A program made the translations under genes and the position numbers. From NCBI RefSeq assembly GCF_000208745.1, contig NC_030853.1, positions 16,772,241 to 16,836,240 on the forward strand: a DNA stretch of 64,000 bases. The letters run 5' to 3'. A model generated the notes under the pieces. That model was not told the DNA's origin. It did no database searches and saw nothing but the letters and a program-made list of their open reading frames with translations. The DNA is from Theobroma cacao (lineage: Eukaryota > Streptophyta > Magnoliopsida > Malvales > Malvaceae). Every line of letters begins with the position of its first letter. Position 1 is the stretch's first letter. Of this stretch, positions 51,701-61,852 are shown piece after piece.

Positions 51701-52070
51701 AACAATTATTCTTGGTCTGCACTGCCAATTGCCAGTAAGTAAATGCTTCCTGCAAAAATATCATGATTTGATAAAAATAGGTCATATTTTAAAGTAATAG
51801 CCATAACTTGTCAAATATATATATATATATATATATAAATAACTTACCAAATATATAAAAATCAAACCATCATATGCGTATCAAAGAAATTAAAAACAAT
51901 ACTTATCCCAAAAAGCTTGGATTTTAGACTCAAATAAAAAACCTTTTCCTGTTAGATGAACCTCCTAAGATTAAATGAAACTGCCCACGTGTTGTGGCTG
52001 AAGAAACAAGAGGGAAGCGGGGAAGATGCACCTCAAAGGCTGACTTACTTGGCAATACAAAAACAACCAT
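42745..52070 (-). pseudogene. Plastid-type alpha-amylase (GH13) with coiled-coil N terminus, 14 exons, inactivated
   Basis: Minus-strand exons are 52070-51943, 51749-51689, 51325-49815, 49708-49677, 48749-48617, 48248-48151, 47880-47836, 47248-47143, 46637-46511, 45435-45320, 44790-44714, 44189-44055, 43375-43308 and 43017-42745. Every junction keeps GT-AG and phase. The intact ancestor would encode about 970 residues: a Ser/Thr/Arg-rich transit peptide, a long coiled coil (exon 3), and the GH13 barrel with DVVLNHRCA, GFDGW.LDFV (nucleophile Asp), AIGEYWDS (acid-base Glu) and FLENHDTGSTQ (third acid). Lesions are a TAG at 51068-51070, a TAG at 50669-50671 (CAG to TAG), a 2-nt loss near 49984 and a 1-nt loss in a C run near 43358. 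The invariant Arg before the nucleophile is Gln. It would have hydrolysed starch in plastids. Pseudogene is favoured over assembly error. Confidence 0.9.
51815..51837. repeat. (TA)n microsatellite in amylase intron 1
   Basis: About 23 bp of alternating A and T between exons 1 and 2 of the amylase pseudogene. Confidence 0.85.
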
Positions 52071-52760
52071 TTTGCTTCCTGTCAAGAGAAAATAAAAACT
52101 TTATGAACTTAACACAACCTAAGATGATTAATTAGCAAACAAGATTCCATCATATAAAGTCATCTAATTGGTTCCAAAAAGTGAGGTCGACTTGATAATT
52201 GCCTAAACAACTAATGAGTTCTAGCAGAACAAAAAGTCATAAACACAAAGCGAAAAGCCCATTAAAGTTAGCATTTTGATACATTTACACAAGTCATTGG
52301 ATCATGTAAAAAGAAGAAACAAGTTTATATCAGAAAAAACCTCCAACTTGGCTATAAAAATAGATAATGCCTTGATTATTGTTTTTGCTCAAAATCAACC
52401 TAAAAACTAATGATTCCAGCCGAAAGAAAACTGTTAAAGACAAAATAGAAAACCCATTACATTACAGCGAACATTTTAATGCATTTAAATAATTCACTGA
52501 ATAATGTAAGAACAAAAAATATGATAACATGTTTAAAAAAAAAAAAGAATGTAACCTGATATTTGTTGAGCTGAAAAGCGTTGTGGAAATTCAGTTCATT
52601 GTCTTTGTTGGGTGTTAAGTTTTTGTACAGATGAAAGAGAAAATAACAATGGGATTTTTGGTTGTGTAGTTGGCATGGGGGAAGGAAACAACAGAAGAGA
52701 CTAGAGTGGGTTCGGTGGGTGACTGAGTTTATATGGTAGAGAAGAGTGTTTGTGGCTTTT
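52071..52760 (-). promoter_or_regulatory. 5' leader intron and upstream region of the amylase pseudogene
   Basis: An acceptor TTGACAG precedes the exon base 52078, just before the ATG at 52070. A donor, ATATCAG|GTTACATT, ends a leader exon at 52555. The leader continues upstream through AACTTAACACCCAACAAAGAC to about 52650. This preserved untranslated intron shows that the copy arose by DNA-level inheritance and not by retroposition. Confidence 0.6.
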
Positions 52761-53222
52761 TGAGATTTGCATTATTTAATTATTATCATGCCGTTTGACT
52801 ATCAACCTCAATGCCCTCAACCATTTGTGAGTTGATGTCAGGTCAATTCAAAATTTTGACTTTATGTATTCTTGTTTTTACTCATATCTTTCAGATATTA
52901 ACTTTTTATATTTATCCTTGTCTACTTTTTCTTTTAACTCTTCAGACAAAATAACAATTAAAATTGTAGTTATTTTTCTTTTTTTTAATATATTTTTCAT
53001 GTTTAATTAATTAAAATATATTCAAAATATCTCTTTCTTTGTCTGTGTGTCTTATGCACTTTGAACTGAGATGTGGACAGAGTAAAGACTAATTTTGTTG
53101 TCTTATATTTATTTGTACAAAAATGGTTTTTACAGTAAATCCGATAACTATCATATTCCTCTTAGTTCTATCGAAGTTGTTCCTTGAGACTAATTCTATA
53201 CTGGCCTTTGTTTTGTTTACAG
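52761..53222. other. Short intergenic stretch
   Basis: AT-rich DNA between the amylase upstream region and the beta-galactosidase fragment. I see nothing in it beyond T-rich tracts. Confidence 0.5.
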
Positions 53223-53480
53223 AGGTTGGCGGTGCAGTCCCTACCAGGCATGCACAGGACATAGCATTTTCAGTTGCAAGATTCATACAGAGTGGTGGTT
53301 TATTTGTTAATTATTATATGGTATGTTAAAGTCCGCTGTCTCTCTTGTCCTTGTAAATTGTATTCACCCAATGCAGGATTAAGTGCAGCGAAAGATCACT
53401 AGCTTTGCTTGTAACCTTTTCCATTCTTTTTGCTTCAGTGCCACAGCTGGTTCTCCCTTATGCTCCAATTGATGAATATG
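53223..53480 (+). pseudogene. Beta-galactosidase (GH35) fragment, two partial exons
   Basis: Exon A (53223-53320) follows a TTTACAG acceptor. It reads [21 protein letters not shown] and then [12 protein letters not shown], ending at a GTATGT donor; plant BGALs have EFGGAVPxRPxEDLAFAVARF at this place. Exon B (53439-53480), after TGCTTCAG, carries YAPIDEYG, matching the DYDAPIDEYG motif. The stretch between them, including YHGGTNFGRTAGG, is missing. Nothing else of the roughly 800-residue enzyme is present nearby. In active enzymes this domain removes terminal galactose in the cell wall. It is a relic with preserved splice sites. Confidence 0.85.
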
Positions 53481-53772
53481 GTATGTACATATGAACACCA
53501 GGCTGCACTGAATATATTTACCTGCTTCATCATGAGCATTATTAAAGATTCCAACTAGTTAATTTGATAGCACCATTCTTGTTTGTGTGTGACAAATGAA
53601 TACTTGAATACTTGTAAAGGAAAAAGAAAAAGAAAGACAAAAGAAAATCCAACAGATGCTTCTCACTTCTCAGTATGTCATTACTAGGTAAGATAGCAGC
53701 ATATCTTTATATTGATCGGCTGAACATTGAATAAAAGCATAACTAAATTATAAGCATGAGGGTTGAAATTTA

Positions 53773-54270
53773 ATGGATGAAAGCATTTCCGCCCTTGAGA
53801 GAAACTAGGCTCTCTGCGTACATTACTAGCTGTAAGCTCGACCCTCCAAGGTGGAGTGTCTCTGTCTCTTGGTTACTTGAACGATACCTGACTAAACACT
53901 CTCCTTTGGAGGATCTTATTGAAAAGAGAAATCCACCATTGCTATCAACTCCTAGTGGCCAATAGGTATCGGGGATAGATCCAATGGTGAATAATTTTGT
54001 CCGAGAGTTCTTTAGACCAAGTTCACCCAACACCCATACATCATAGCATTTATCTGTCAAATAATGATCATGACAAAATAGCTCACCAACTGATCCATTG
54101 ATTTCCATAAAATGGGTAAAGATGTGTGTTGTTTCAAAGTTCTTACCAAAACCGCCATCAGGGAATGGTGTTGTAATGGAAACTTCATCACTCAAGTCAA
54201 ATCAAAGGAGCAATTCTTCATTATCAACAGCAGCCCAGCAGTGATGACACAACCATTCCCCGTTCTTCTT
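53773..54270 (-). pseudogene. F-box-associated (FBA) domain protein fragment
   Basis: The minus strand from about 54270 reads LKKNGEWLCHHCWAAVDNEE, an FBA beta-blade segment. The next frame positions give LLL, a TGA stop (54202-54204), then FDLSDEVSITTPFPDGG. Intact relatives have ILSFDLSDE, so a Ser codon TCA has become TGA. After it the frame is open for 141 codons, with DVWVLGELGLKNSRTKLFTIG and VMYAESLVSL, down to a stop near 53773. No F-box or start codon remains upstream. FBA proteins are substrate receptors of SCF ubiquitin ligases. The fragment is a pseudogene tail. Confidence 0.8.
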
Positions 54271-56609
54271 CAATATTAGACAATTGACTTATTCATTATG
54301 TACTTGTACTAAATAAACCAATAGTATGCTATCTTCGTTATTCAAATGTAAAAGAAATAAAAAATTTGACTTCTACGTTAGAATATATTGTGACATAATT
54401 TGTATATATATATATATTGTGACATTGAGTGCATTGGATATTATGATGGGAACAAGTAATAGCAGAGATCAAAATCAAATTGAAGTTCCTTTCTACAAGG
54501 AAAAAGGAGATTGAACAGCCATTATTATGAACTCTAAAAACACTTTTGATTACATCTGTCCTATAAACTGCTTCAATGCATCAAATGAAACAAAACAGTG
54601 TATAGTTGTATATTTAAACAAAGTAATGATAACGGAACAATAAAACATAATCTTTTAAGTTAACGTTTGAAGGCATATCTTTAAGCCCAAAGTGCTTTAC
54701 GTAATTTTCAGTTGACATGAAATCCTCTTGCTCCATTCTCAGGATTATGTCAAAAACGTTCAGCATTTATATTTATTTTTTTTCAAATACTTGAATATTT
54801 GATTTATTTGCTGGTGTATAATTTTTTATTTAAAAAATAAAAATAAAATTTCTTTTTTTTTAATTAAAAAAATGTTTTTTAAAAAAATTAAAAATAAAAA
54901 GGAAGATGCTCATTGTTGAATCTCCAATTCGACATGCTCTTTTGTTCTTTAGCAAGAGAGGAAGTTGACATCAGCATATTATAATGAATGGAACAAAAGT
55001 AACATAACTGAATGTTCATTGATTTAACATAGGCAAGGGCCTTACATATAGAAATGAAATCTTTTCCAGCTACAACCAAGGACTATAAAAATTGGGATTT
55101 TAAAATCAGGAAAAATTTTGAGGCATGAATTAATGAATTATAACCCCAGTACCACTCAAAATTGAGCAAATAAAGCCAAATGGCTGTGAATATTTAAAGA
55201 AATATAGCTACATTTTACCTCACTAGATACAGATGTCTGAAGAAATACGGAGGCATGCATTCACCCCACCACTGAACACACTGTCCCCCTTCCACCTGTC
55301 AGCACATGATGCCTATAATGCACCCAGGCCACAGCGTTAATGGGAATTTCAAATTTGTCCTTCTCCTTGTGCGTATCCAGGACAGACAGATGGAGAGGCC
55401 ACTGCCATGCAAAAAGCATTTATCAAAAGCAACAATATTATAGTGAAATTGAGAAGCCGCTGGCCTTCCAATTATATATTTTGAAAAGAAAATGGAATTT
55501 AAACAACTGTTGTGGCTGATGCTTCAAATTGAACTTCTTAACAAATGAACAAAGAATTCCAATGTAGCAAACCAACAGATTCATTTAGAACTTTTTGAAT
55601 TCCTTCATTAAGTGCCTGGATTTTCAGTCCCAAAATCATTGTAAATCGTGACCTCAGGCAGGCTAGCCTAACATTCTGTTCATTGATAACCAGTTCATTT
55701 CCAACCCTCATTCTACCATTTCAGCTAAAGACGAATTTCCCATATGTTGGGATGATTTCCAAAGTTCATATACTCCAGCCAAGAGCTACAGCAGTAAATA
55801 GTGGAAAAGCTCAGATGATTGGACAAGAATTATTTAGCGGCACTCAACTATCGAGTTCTTTGGCATACATTTTTCTTAGAATTTCAATTTAATGAAACAT
55901 TTGACGTCCACTAACGCAGTAAGATACAAATATATGATAGTGGACCATGGACAGGCACCTCGACAAGCAGTACGTGATTTTGCGGACGAACATTTATGAT
56001 ATGTCAGCCATGAGAATAAGCTAAATCATAGAGAGACTTAATGTTAGAAATCAATAGCAACAGCCGCACCAAGACTTGGTCTGACTAATACTACTGGCCT
56101 TTCGATGTAGGAATTCCAAAGCTAGATTAAATAGAAAACAAATTACTGATCTAAACTCAAGAACTGATCTAAATGATCGCCACTGACCAATGCAAAGTGC
56201 ACATATACCCAGACCTTCATCCACACATCTCAAGCCAGATGATCTAATAGAAAGAGAGGGGTTTTTCCTAGTTGATTGATCCTACAAAAGTAGAAGTAAA
56301 TAACAGGTAGATAATTTTGAGAAAAAACTTTCCCCACCCTGCGTTAAATTAAACAGCAAAATGAAAATTGATACAAACCACATTTGCAGCCATTATTTTA
56401 TTCCAGTACTCAATCAATAAAACAACCTTTATTCTCTCTAGAATTTGGAGAACTACACGAAAATCTAAAGTTTCCCGTTACATCCACTAGTGTCTACCCA
56501 TTCTCAAAAATGCAAAAAAACTATTGTTGGCCCTCAAGAAATAGAGAAAAAAAGAAGAAGCAAACAAATAGAAAGACTAGACTGTAGGGAAGAAAGAAGA
56601 ATTAATTTG
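54271..56609. other. Intergenic region with few features
   Basis: It holds a short TA run (about 54402-54417), an A/T-rich tract (54760-54900) and a possible orphan last exon at 55261-55401. Apart from these I recognise no gene, RNA or repeat family. Confidence 0.5.
55261..55401 (-). pseudogene. Unidentified orphan terminal-exon-like frame, 46 aa
   Basis: A possible acceptor TGCATGGCAG precedes 55401. The frame then runs WPLHLSVLDTHKEKDKFEIP, INAVAWVHYRHHVL, and TGGRGTVCSVVG before TGA at 55263-55261. The region is noticeably richer in G and C than its surroundings, and the residue mix looks protein-like. I do not recognise the family and see no upstream exon, so it may be a relic of a larger gene or a chance frame. 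Confidence 0.3.
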
Positions 56610-57006
56610 TACTTTAGCAACCAACAAGATGGGCAAGGTGCGGGAGTTTGGTCAATGAGTTAAAGGAGAGTGACAATGGAAAGTGGAGTTAAGATGGAAC
56701 CTGTTCGGATAGGAAATAGAGAAGTGGGATCAATTGATGAGGATCATTAGTGACCATATCCAATGATAGAAGGGTATGAAGACACAGTTGACTGAAAATG
56801 GAGCTCCAGTGGAAGGTACTCCATAAGCTCTTTTTGCAGATCAATGATGTCAAGAGACAGGGTCATGGCAAGGAGTTGCTTCTTTGAAAGTTGAAGCTTT
56901 TAGTTGACGTATCCTTAAGGGAAGGGTAGCGGTCAAAGCTAAGTTGGTTAAGAGAGGTTTATTAAGGGTCAATTCTATGATTTGTGTCCTGTGTAGAGAG
57001 GATGAG
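56610..57006 (+). pseudogene. LINE no. 2 ORF2 fragment left of the solo LTR
   Basis: The frame of TNKMGKVREFGQ has stops exactly where related LINEs have Trp: after EFGQ (TGA), after VKGE (TGA) and after NLFG (TAG). Each is explained by one G-to-A change of TGG. The second half, RVAVKAKLVKRGLLRVNSM, runs into the CVLC half of a zinc knuckle at the junction. Confidence 0.75.
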
Positions 57007-57761
57007 TGTCACAGCCCAAAACTTGGGCCATGATTGCTGCATGGGCCTAATAGGCATAGCCCACCAGGCCCAGCAAGCCTCTCTATGTAAACCCGTCAAT
57101 AGTCCATCTATAATTTTTTTTTCTTTAGGATCTAAGACTCGTGATTTCTAATGACAATCTCTACAAATTTAAATCGTGAAAATCAAGTACATACGAAGTT
57201 TACAACAAATCTCACAAGTTACATTAAACCATCACATATAAATATACGACCGACCCTTGATAACCAACAGAGTGACTCTAGGCGTGGGTGCTATCATTGA
57301 GAGTCGTAGTGAACTTACCGAAAGATGAATAGGAGGGAGCACCTCGACCTAGGATCAAATTACCTTCGATCTTGAAAACTAAAACATGAAGTTGAAAAGA
57401 ATGAGTATAAACTTAGTGAGTGAACATAGGAAGGGAATAAGCAAACGATATGAAAGATTTTTTAGAAAACACGATGCACTTGTATCGAAACCATGCAATT
57501 TTTATATCATAAGCCAAAACTCGATGCCATGTTATTTTTCAACTCATTTTGAAAACATTTAAGAATATCAATTTTCAATATACAATTCAATCATATTACA
57601 TTTTTCAAAAATATCTACTCTACAGGATAGGTGCCCATGCGTGTAAAAATTCACATATACATTATGTACATATAAATATATAGATAATTCAAACATACAC
57701 CAAGGTCATCCCCACACTAGTCACCACGGCTCTGCACATACACCCGCCAACCTCAACTCAG

Positions 57762-57900
57762 CTCATGTGCACTCCCACACCACACATAGCTAATATCCTC
57801 ATGTGCACTCCCACACTGCACATGGCATATATCATCATCATGTGCTCTCCCACAACGCACACTATTGACACCATTATGTGCACTCCCACACCACACACGC
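57762..57900 (+). repeat. Minisatellite in solo LTR no. 4, unit about 36 bp
   Basis: Four degenerate copies of CTCATGTGCACTCCCACAC followed by a CACATAGCTAATATC-like tail. The unit shares GTGCACTC...CACATAG with the array of LTR no. 2 read on its own strand. Confidence 0.8.
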
Positions 57901-58468
57901 ACAGTTATAATTATCATTCAACATTTCATTTCAATGCGTGGCACACATAACAACATGTAACAAGAATCTTTGCATAACAATACATCACATGCCACAAATC
58001 AATTGGCAATTCAACATAATATTTCAAATACATAATTCATCACATTATACGTTTAAAAACGTAGAAGTATCACTTGTGAAAAGCATGTTCCTGTGCAAAA
58101 ATTTGAAAAGAGTCAACCAAGGATATTTTAGCATTTCATTCAACACATATGCATTTGTTCAAAACCTTTTAAATGCAAGTTCACTCACCTTACGATAGTG
58201 GGATACTATATCGTTATTAATTCGGAGGCATTTCTAGCTATTTCTACTTACCGGTCGCTCGTTATTTCCTCTAGCACACCACCACAGTACACTATCTTTA
58301 TTTTTGCACTTCCTAGCAATAATCCAAATTCAATATCTTTAGTATATATCATTTCTACTTCTCTTTTTCATTCAATCATGAATCCTTATTCAACTAACTT
58401 ATATCTTGACACATTTTTACCAAAGTTGCCTTTATCCTTTGCTTGCGTAATTCTTTAGATTATAAATA

Positions 58469-59247
58469 CCGGCAACCTATTTATGACTCTAGCACATATA
58501 TTAATCTTTTCTAAGGATATTTATCAAGTTCATTTCCACACCAATAACCTAGAATATGGCAGCAACTATAAATTTACTTCCATCAATCATTTTCTAAGTC
58601 AACATGCATCACAATTTACTTTTACATGCTGCCACAATCACAAATAATCAATACATATCTCATTTTTCCTTTTTACTTGTGATTTAGAGGTTAGAACGCT
58701 TACCCACCACTTAATCTAGCTCAAAATCACCACGCATTCCAAGATTCTTCCACATGCATGCCTCGAGTTCCTTGGATCTTTATTGATCCTTACTACCACA
58801 AACAAAACCTCACATCATAATTGGTTCAAACTACATGCTTTCAAACAAAACATCNCCAGTAACTTATTTATGACCCTAGCACATATATTAATCTTTTCTA
58901 AGGATATTTATCAAGTTCAACTATCATTTCCACAACAATAACCTAGCATATGGCAGTAACTATAAATTTACTTCCATCAATCATTTTCTAAGTCAACATG
59001 CATCACAATTTACTTTTACATGCTGCCACAATCACAAATAATCAATACATATCTCATTTTTCCTTTTTACTTGTGATTTAGAGGTTAGAAGCTTACCCAC
59101 CCCTTAATCTAGCTCAAAATCACCACGCATTCCAAGATTCTTCCACATGCATGCCTCGAGTTCCTTGGATCTTTATTGATCCTTACTACCACAAACAAAA
59201 CCTCACATCATAATTGGTTCAAACTACATGCTTTCAAACAAAACATC
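58469..59247 (+). repeat. Near-identical 387 bp direct duplication with an N at the junction
   Basis: Copy 1 is 58469-58854 and copy 2 is 58856-59247. They run from CC(A/G)G(T/C)AAC(T/C)TATTTATGAC to CTTTCAAACAAAACATC. By eye they differ at fewer than ten positions plus a 7 bp insertion (ACTATCA) in copy 2. A single undetermined base at 58855 separates them exactly. This may be a genuine recent duplication or two alleles placed side by side by the assembler. Confidence 0.88.
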
Positions 59248-60305
59248 AATTTGTACCTTCTTTACCTTGAAATCCACAAGGCAAACCACCAAAATCTTTT
59301 CAAACCTCAACAATGGTGTGTGGGTAAGGAGGAAAACCTCTCGATTTTCTCTTTTCTCCTTTAAGGCTGAGCCTTCTCCGAGCTTTTCTCATCCTTTTTC
59401 CTTTCTTTCTTTCCTTTTTTCTTTCTTCTTTTCTCTCTCCTAGGGTTTAGTTGGGATGAAAAATGAGCTTAAGAGTTGTGGGTTGGGTGAATAAAGGGGT
59501 AAGAGAATGAAGAAGTAAGAAAAGAAGAGAAAGGAGAAGAAAAAACTTGATTTTTATGGTGAAGAAAGAAAGTCACGTTGGGAGGAAGAAGAAGAAGAAG
59601 AAGAAAATTCCTTATGGAGAAGATAAGGATCAGCCATGGATAAGGAAGGAAAGAGTTAAAGCTTCCTTTGGAAGCCTTGACCAAGCTCATGATAAAATTA
59701 CCATTTTGCCATCTAAGTTTCTTCTTTTTTTAATTTAGTCCTCCCAACAATCTTTTAATTTCAATTTCCTTCTATTTTTCTTCCTTTACATGTGTGCAAA
59801 CAAAATATAAAGTTTGCACTTCAACGCATTATCCCCATAATATTTAAATATATACTTACCCCGCGTTATCTTTATTTAATAAAGACACACGGGCCCCACT
59901 AATGTCGTTTTTTTTTTTAAAATTCCCTCATTTTTCTTCTCCCCCATTTAGATTGACCATATACTCCTCTTTCATGACTAATTTCGACATCAAATAAAAT
60001 ATTAATATTTTAATATTATTTTATTAATAAAATATTATTTTATTCTAAGATTTTTCACTTATCTCCTTGGAACCCAAAATGTCTTATTATACTCCGATTC
60101 ACTTTCAAATCACTTTTTATCTCACCAATTCATCCTCAATAAAAATATTATTATTTAATTATTATTTCCTCGCGTGCTAAATATTTTACTCTAGAATATT
60201 CCTTTCACCCGCCACCGCTCTTTGACACTTAAATTCACATCAATTAGCCCTTTGTCTTATCAATACGGTTATGTTGACTACTATACGAGGGTACGGGGTA
60301 TCATA

Positions 60306-61197
60306 ATAAGGAGACAGTTGATCACCTGTTTTTTGGATGTATTGAAAGTTGGAAGGTTTGGTCAAGTTGGACTAATTAGTGGGGGCTTAGATGGGTAGCA
60401 CAAGTGTAAGTGACTCAATTTTTTTTGGATTGGAATGAACTTGTTCGGAAGGGGATATAAGATCATGGCATCGGGCCTTTTTTACCACTCTGTGGACTAA
60501 TAGATTAACGAGAAACGAGATTGTATTTCGAGGGAATTAATATCAAGATCTTGTCAGGCTTAAGGTTGCATGGTGGGTAAAAACCAAATGGTCAATGGAT
60601 TTTCAACAAATGCAAAGACAATTAGACTCTCAAAAGTTAATAAGATGCCCACTAGGAGTGTGGAAGGTAGACTAACGTCTGAATGGGAACCACTTAGTAG
60701 AGGTTTTCTCAAATTTAATGTAGATGGAACTGTTAAAGGTAGTCAGGGTCAAGTTGCTATTGGTGGAGTGTTAAAGGATGAGAAAGGCGTGGTTAAAATG
60801 ATGTTCTCCATCGTCATAGGGATTTTTGAGGCAAACATTGCTGAAGAAATGACAAATAAAGAGGCTTTCAAATTATTTGAAGCCTCTAAATGGGTGGGAA
60901 GCCATCTACTGATAGTGGAGAGTGATTTAAATAATGCAGTTAATTAGATCCGTAATCCAGATAAAGCTTCATGGAGACTTAAGAGAGATATTCTTATTTT
61001 GAAAGGAATTTAGAGGATGGTAGGGGAATGGTAGTTTAGGAAGATCAATAGGAAGGCAAATGGAGTCGCTAATGAGTTAGCCAAATTGGGGGTGCAAAGA
61101 GGGGAAAACCATATTTTAGTTTTCGATTATTTCCCTGTGTTCTCGTTCTTTTTCCTTTTCATATTGCTCTTTTCTTCTAGTTGTCTGATTGATTTTT
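60306..61197 (+). pseudogene. LINE no. 2 zinc-knuckle end and RNase H domain
   Basis: After the LTR the sequence reads ETVDHLFFGCIESWKVWSSW (His and Cys of the knuckle). The longest open frame (60570-60947) contains the RNase H core: WEPLSRGFLKFNVDGTV with the first catalytic Asp, AIGGVLKDEKGVVKM, and LLIVESDLNNAVN with the ESD motif. Beyond a stop, INRKANGVANELAKLG ends the domain. Related plant L1 elements have the same order. Confidence 0.82.
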
Positions 61198-61781
61198 GAA
61201 CTAACCTGGTTTTTTTTTTCATTTTTAACGGTGCAGGCATCATGGTTTTCTATTGCTTTGGACTAACTCTCTGTTCTCAGTTTTTAGAATTATGGAATGA
61301 GGGATACTTGCTTATTGAAAGTTCCTTGTGATATTAGAAAGAAAGGAAAACCAAAATGAAAAAAGAGTGGAAAATGAGAAAAAGAGACAAAAATAAATAA
61401 AAAATAGGAAATATGAAGACTGAGCAAAAGTGAATTAAGTTATGAATCAATGTTTGGAGATGCTTTTGGATTTTTCTTCTGAAGGAGGCCTTTTTTGTAT
61501 GCTCTCCCCAAAGGGCGGTTTTGTCTATTGAGGAGGGAATTAGTTTTTTATTTTGGTTACCCTTTAGTGGAAGGTTGGGTGATTGTCTTGGATTTCATGG
61601 GTTCAGTTTTTTTTTTTGTGGGTATCAAGGGGATTGCTCTTGGGTCCTAGCATGCCTTGCAAGGGTTTTGTTATAGTAAAGGAAAGGGTTCCTCTACTGG
61701 TGGTTAAGGGTTGGTAGAGTCTTTTTTTCAACTCAAAGGCAAAAAACTTTTTTCTATAAAAATAAAAAAGAGGAAAAAGAT

Positions 61782-61786
61782 AATAA

Positions 61787-61819
<33 letters not shown>

Positions 61820-61852
61820 TAATAATAAAAATATAATATAATAATAATAAAA
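61782..61852. repeat. (AAT)n microsatellite
   Basis: About 70 bp of AAT repeats with three interruptions. Confidence 0.92.

Larger units (their letters stand above)
57007..60305 (+). mobile_element. Solo LTR no. 4, Gypsy Tekay/Del-like, 3299 bp
   Basis: The element starts TGTCACAGCCCAAAACTTGG and ends GGGGTATCATA, which fits a decayed GGGGTATTACA. Flanks are ATGAG (57002-57006) and ATAAG (60306-60310), a target duplication with one G/A mismatch. It sits inside the zinc knuckle of LINE no. 2. Its opening resembles LTR no. 2 read on the opposite strand. Its length is inflated by a 387 bp internal duplication (58469-59247) that contains an N. A minisatellite lies at 57762-57900. Confidence 0.82.
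56610..61200 (+). mobile_element. L1-type LINE no. 2, 3' part, split by a solo LTR
   Basis: Coding similarity starts abruptly near 56610 with CTLATNKMGKVREFGQ and continues through VELRWNLFG and EIEKWDQLMRIISD, a stretch that lies between RT and zinc knuckle in plant L1s. It reaches NSMICVLCREDE at 57006 and resumes after the LTR with ETVDHLFFGCIESWKVW (60311-60361). RNase H follows, ending near 61197. RT and upstream domains are absent, so the copy is 5'-truncated, as is usual for LINEs. No clear poly(A) end or target duplication was found. It is related to LINE no. 1 but not closely. Confidence 0.82.

Noticed and set aside
57007..60305. Full-length Gypsy element or two LTRs
   Set aside because: No gag, pol or primer-binding site and only one pair of TG...(C/T)A ends. 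The internal duplication is partial and does not include LTR termini.
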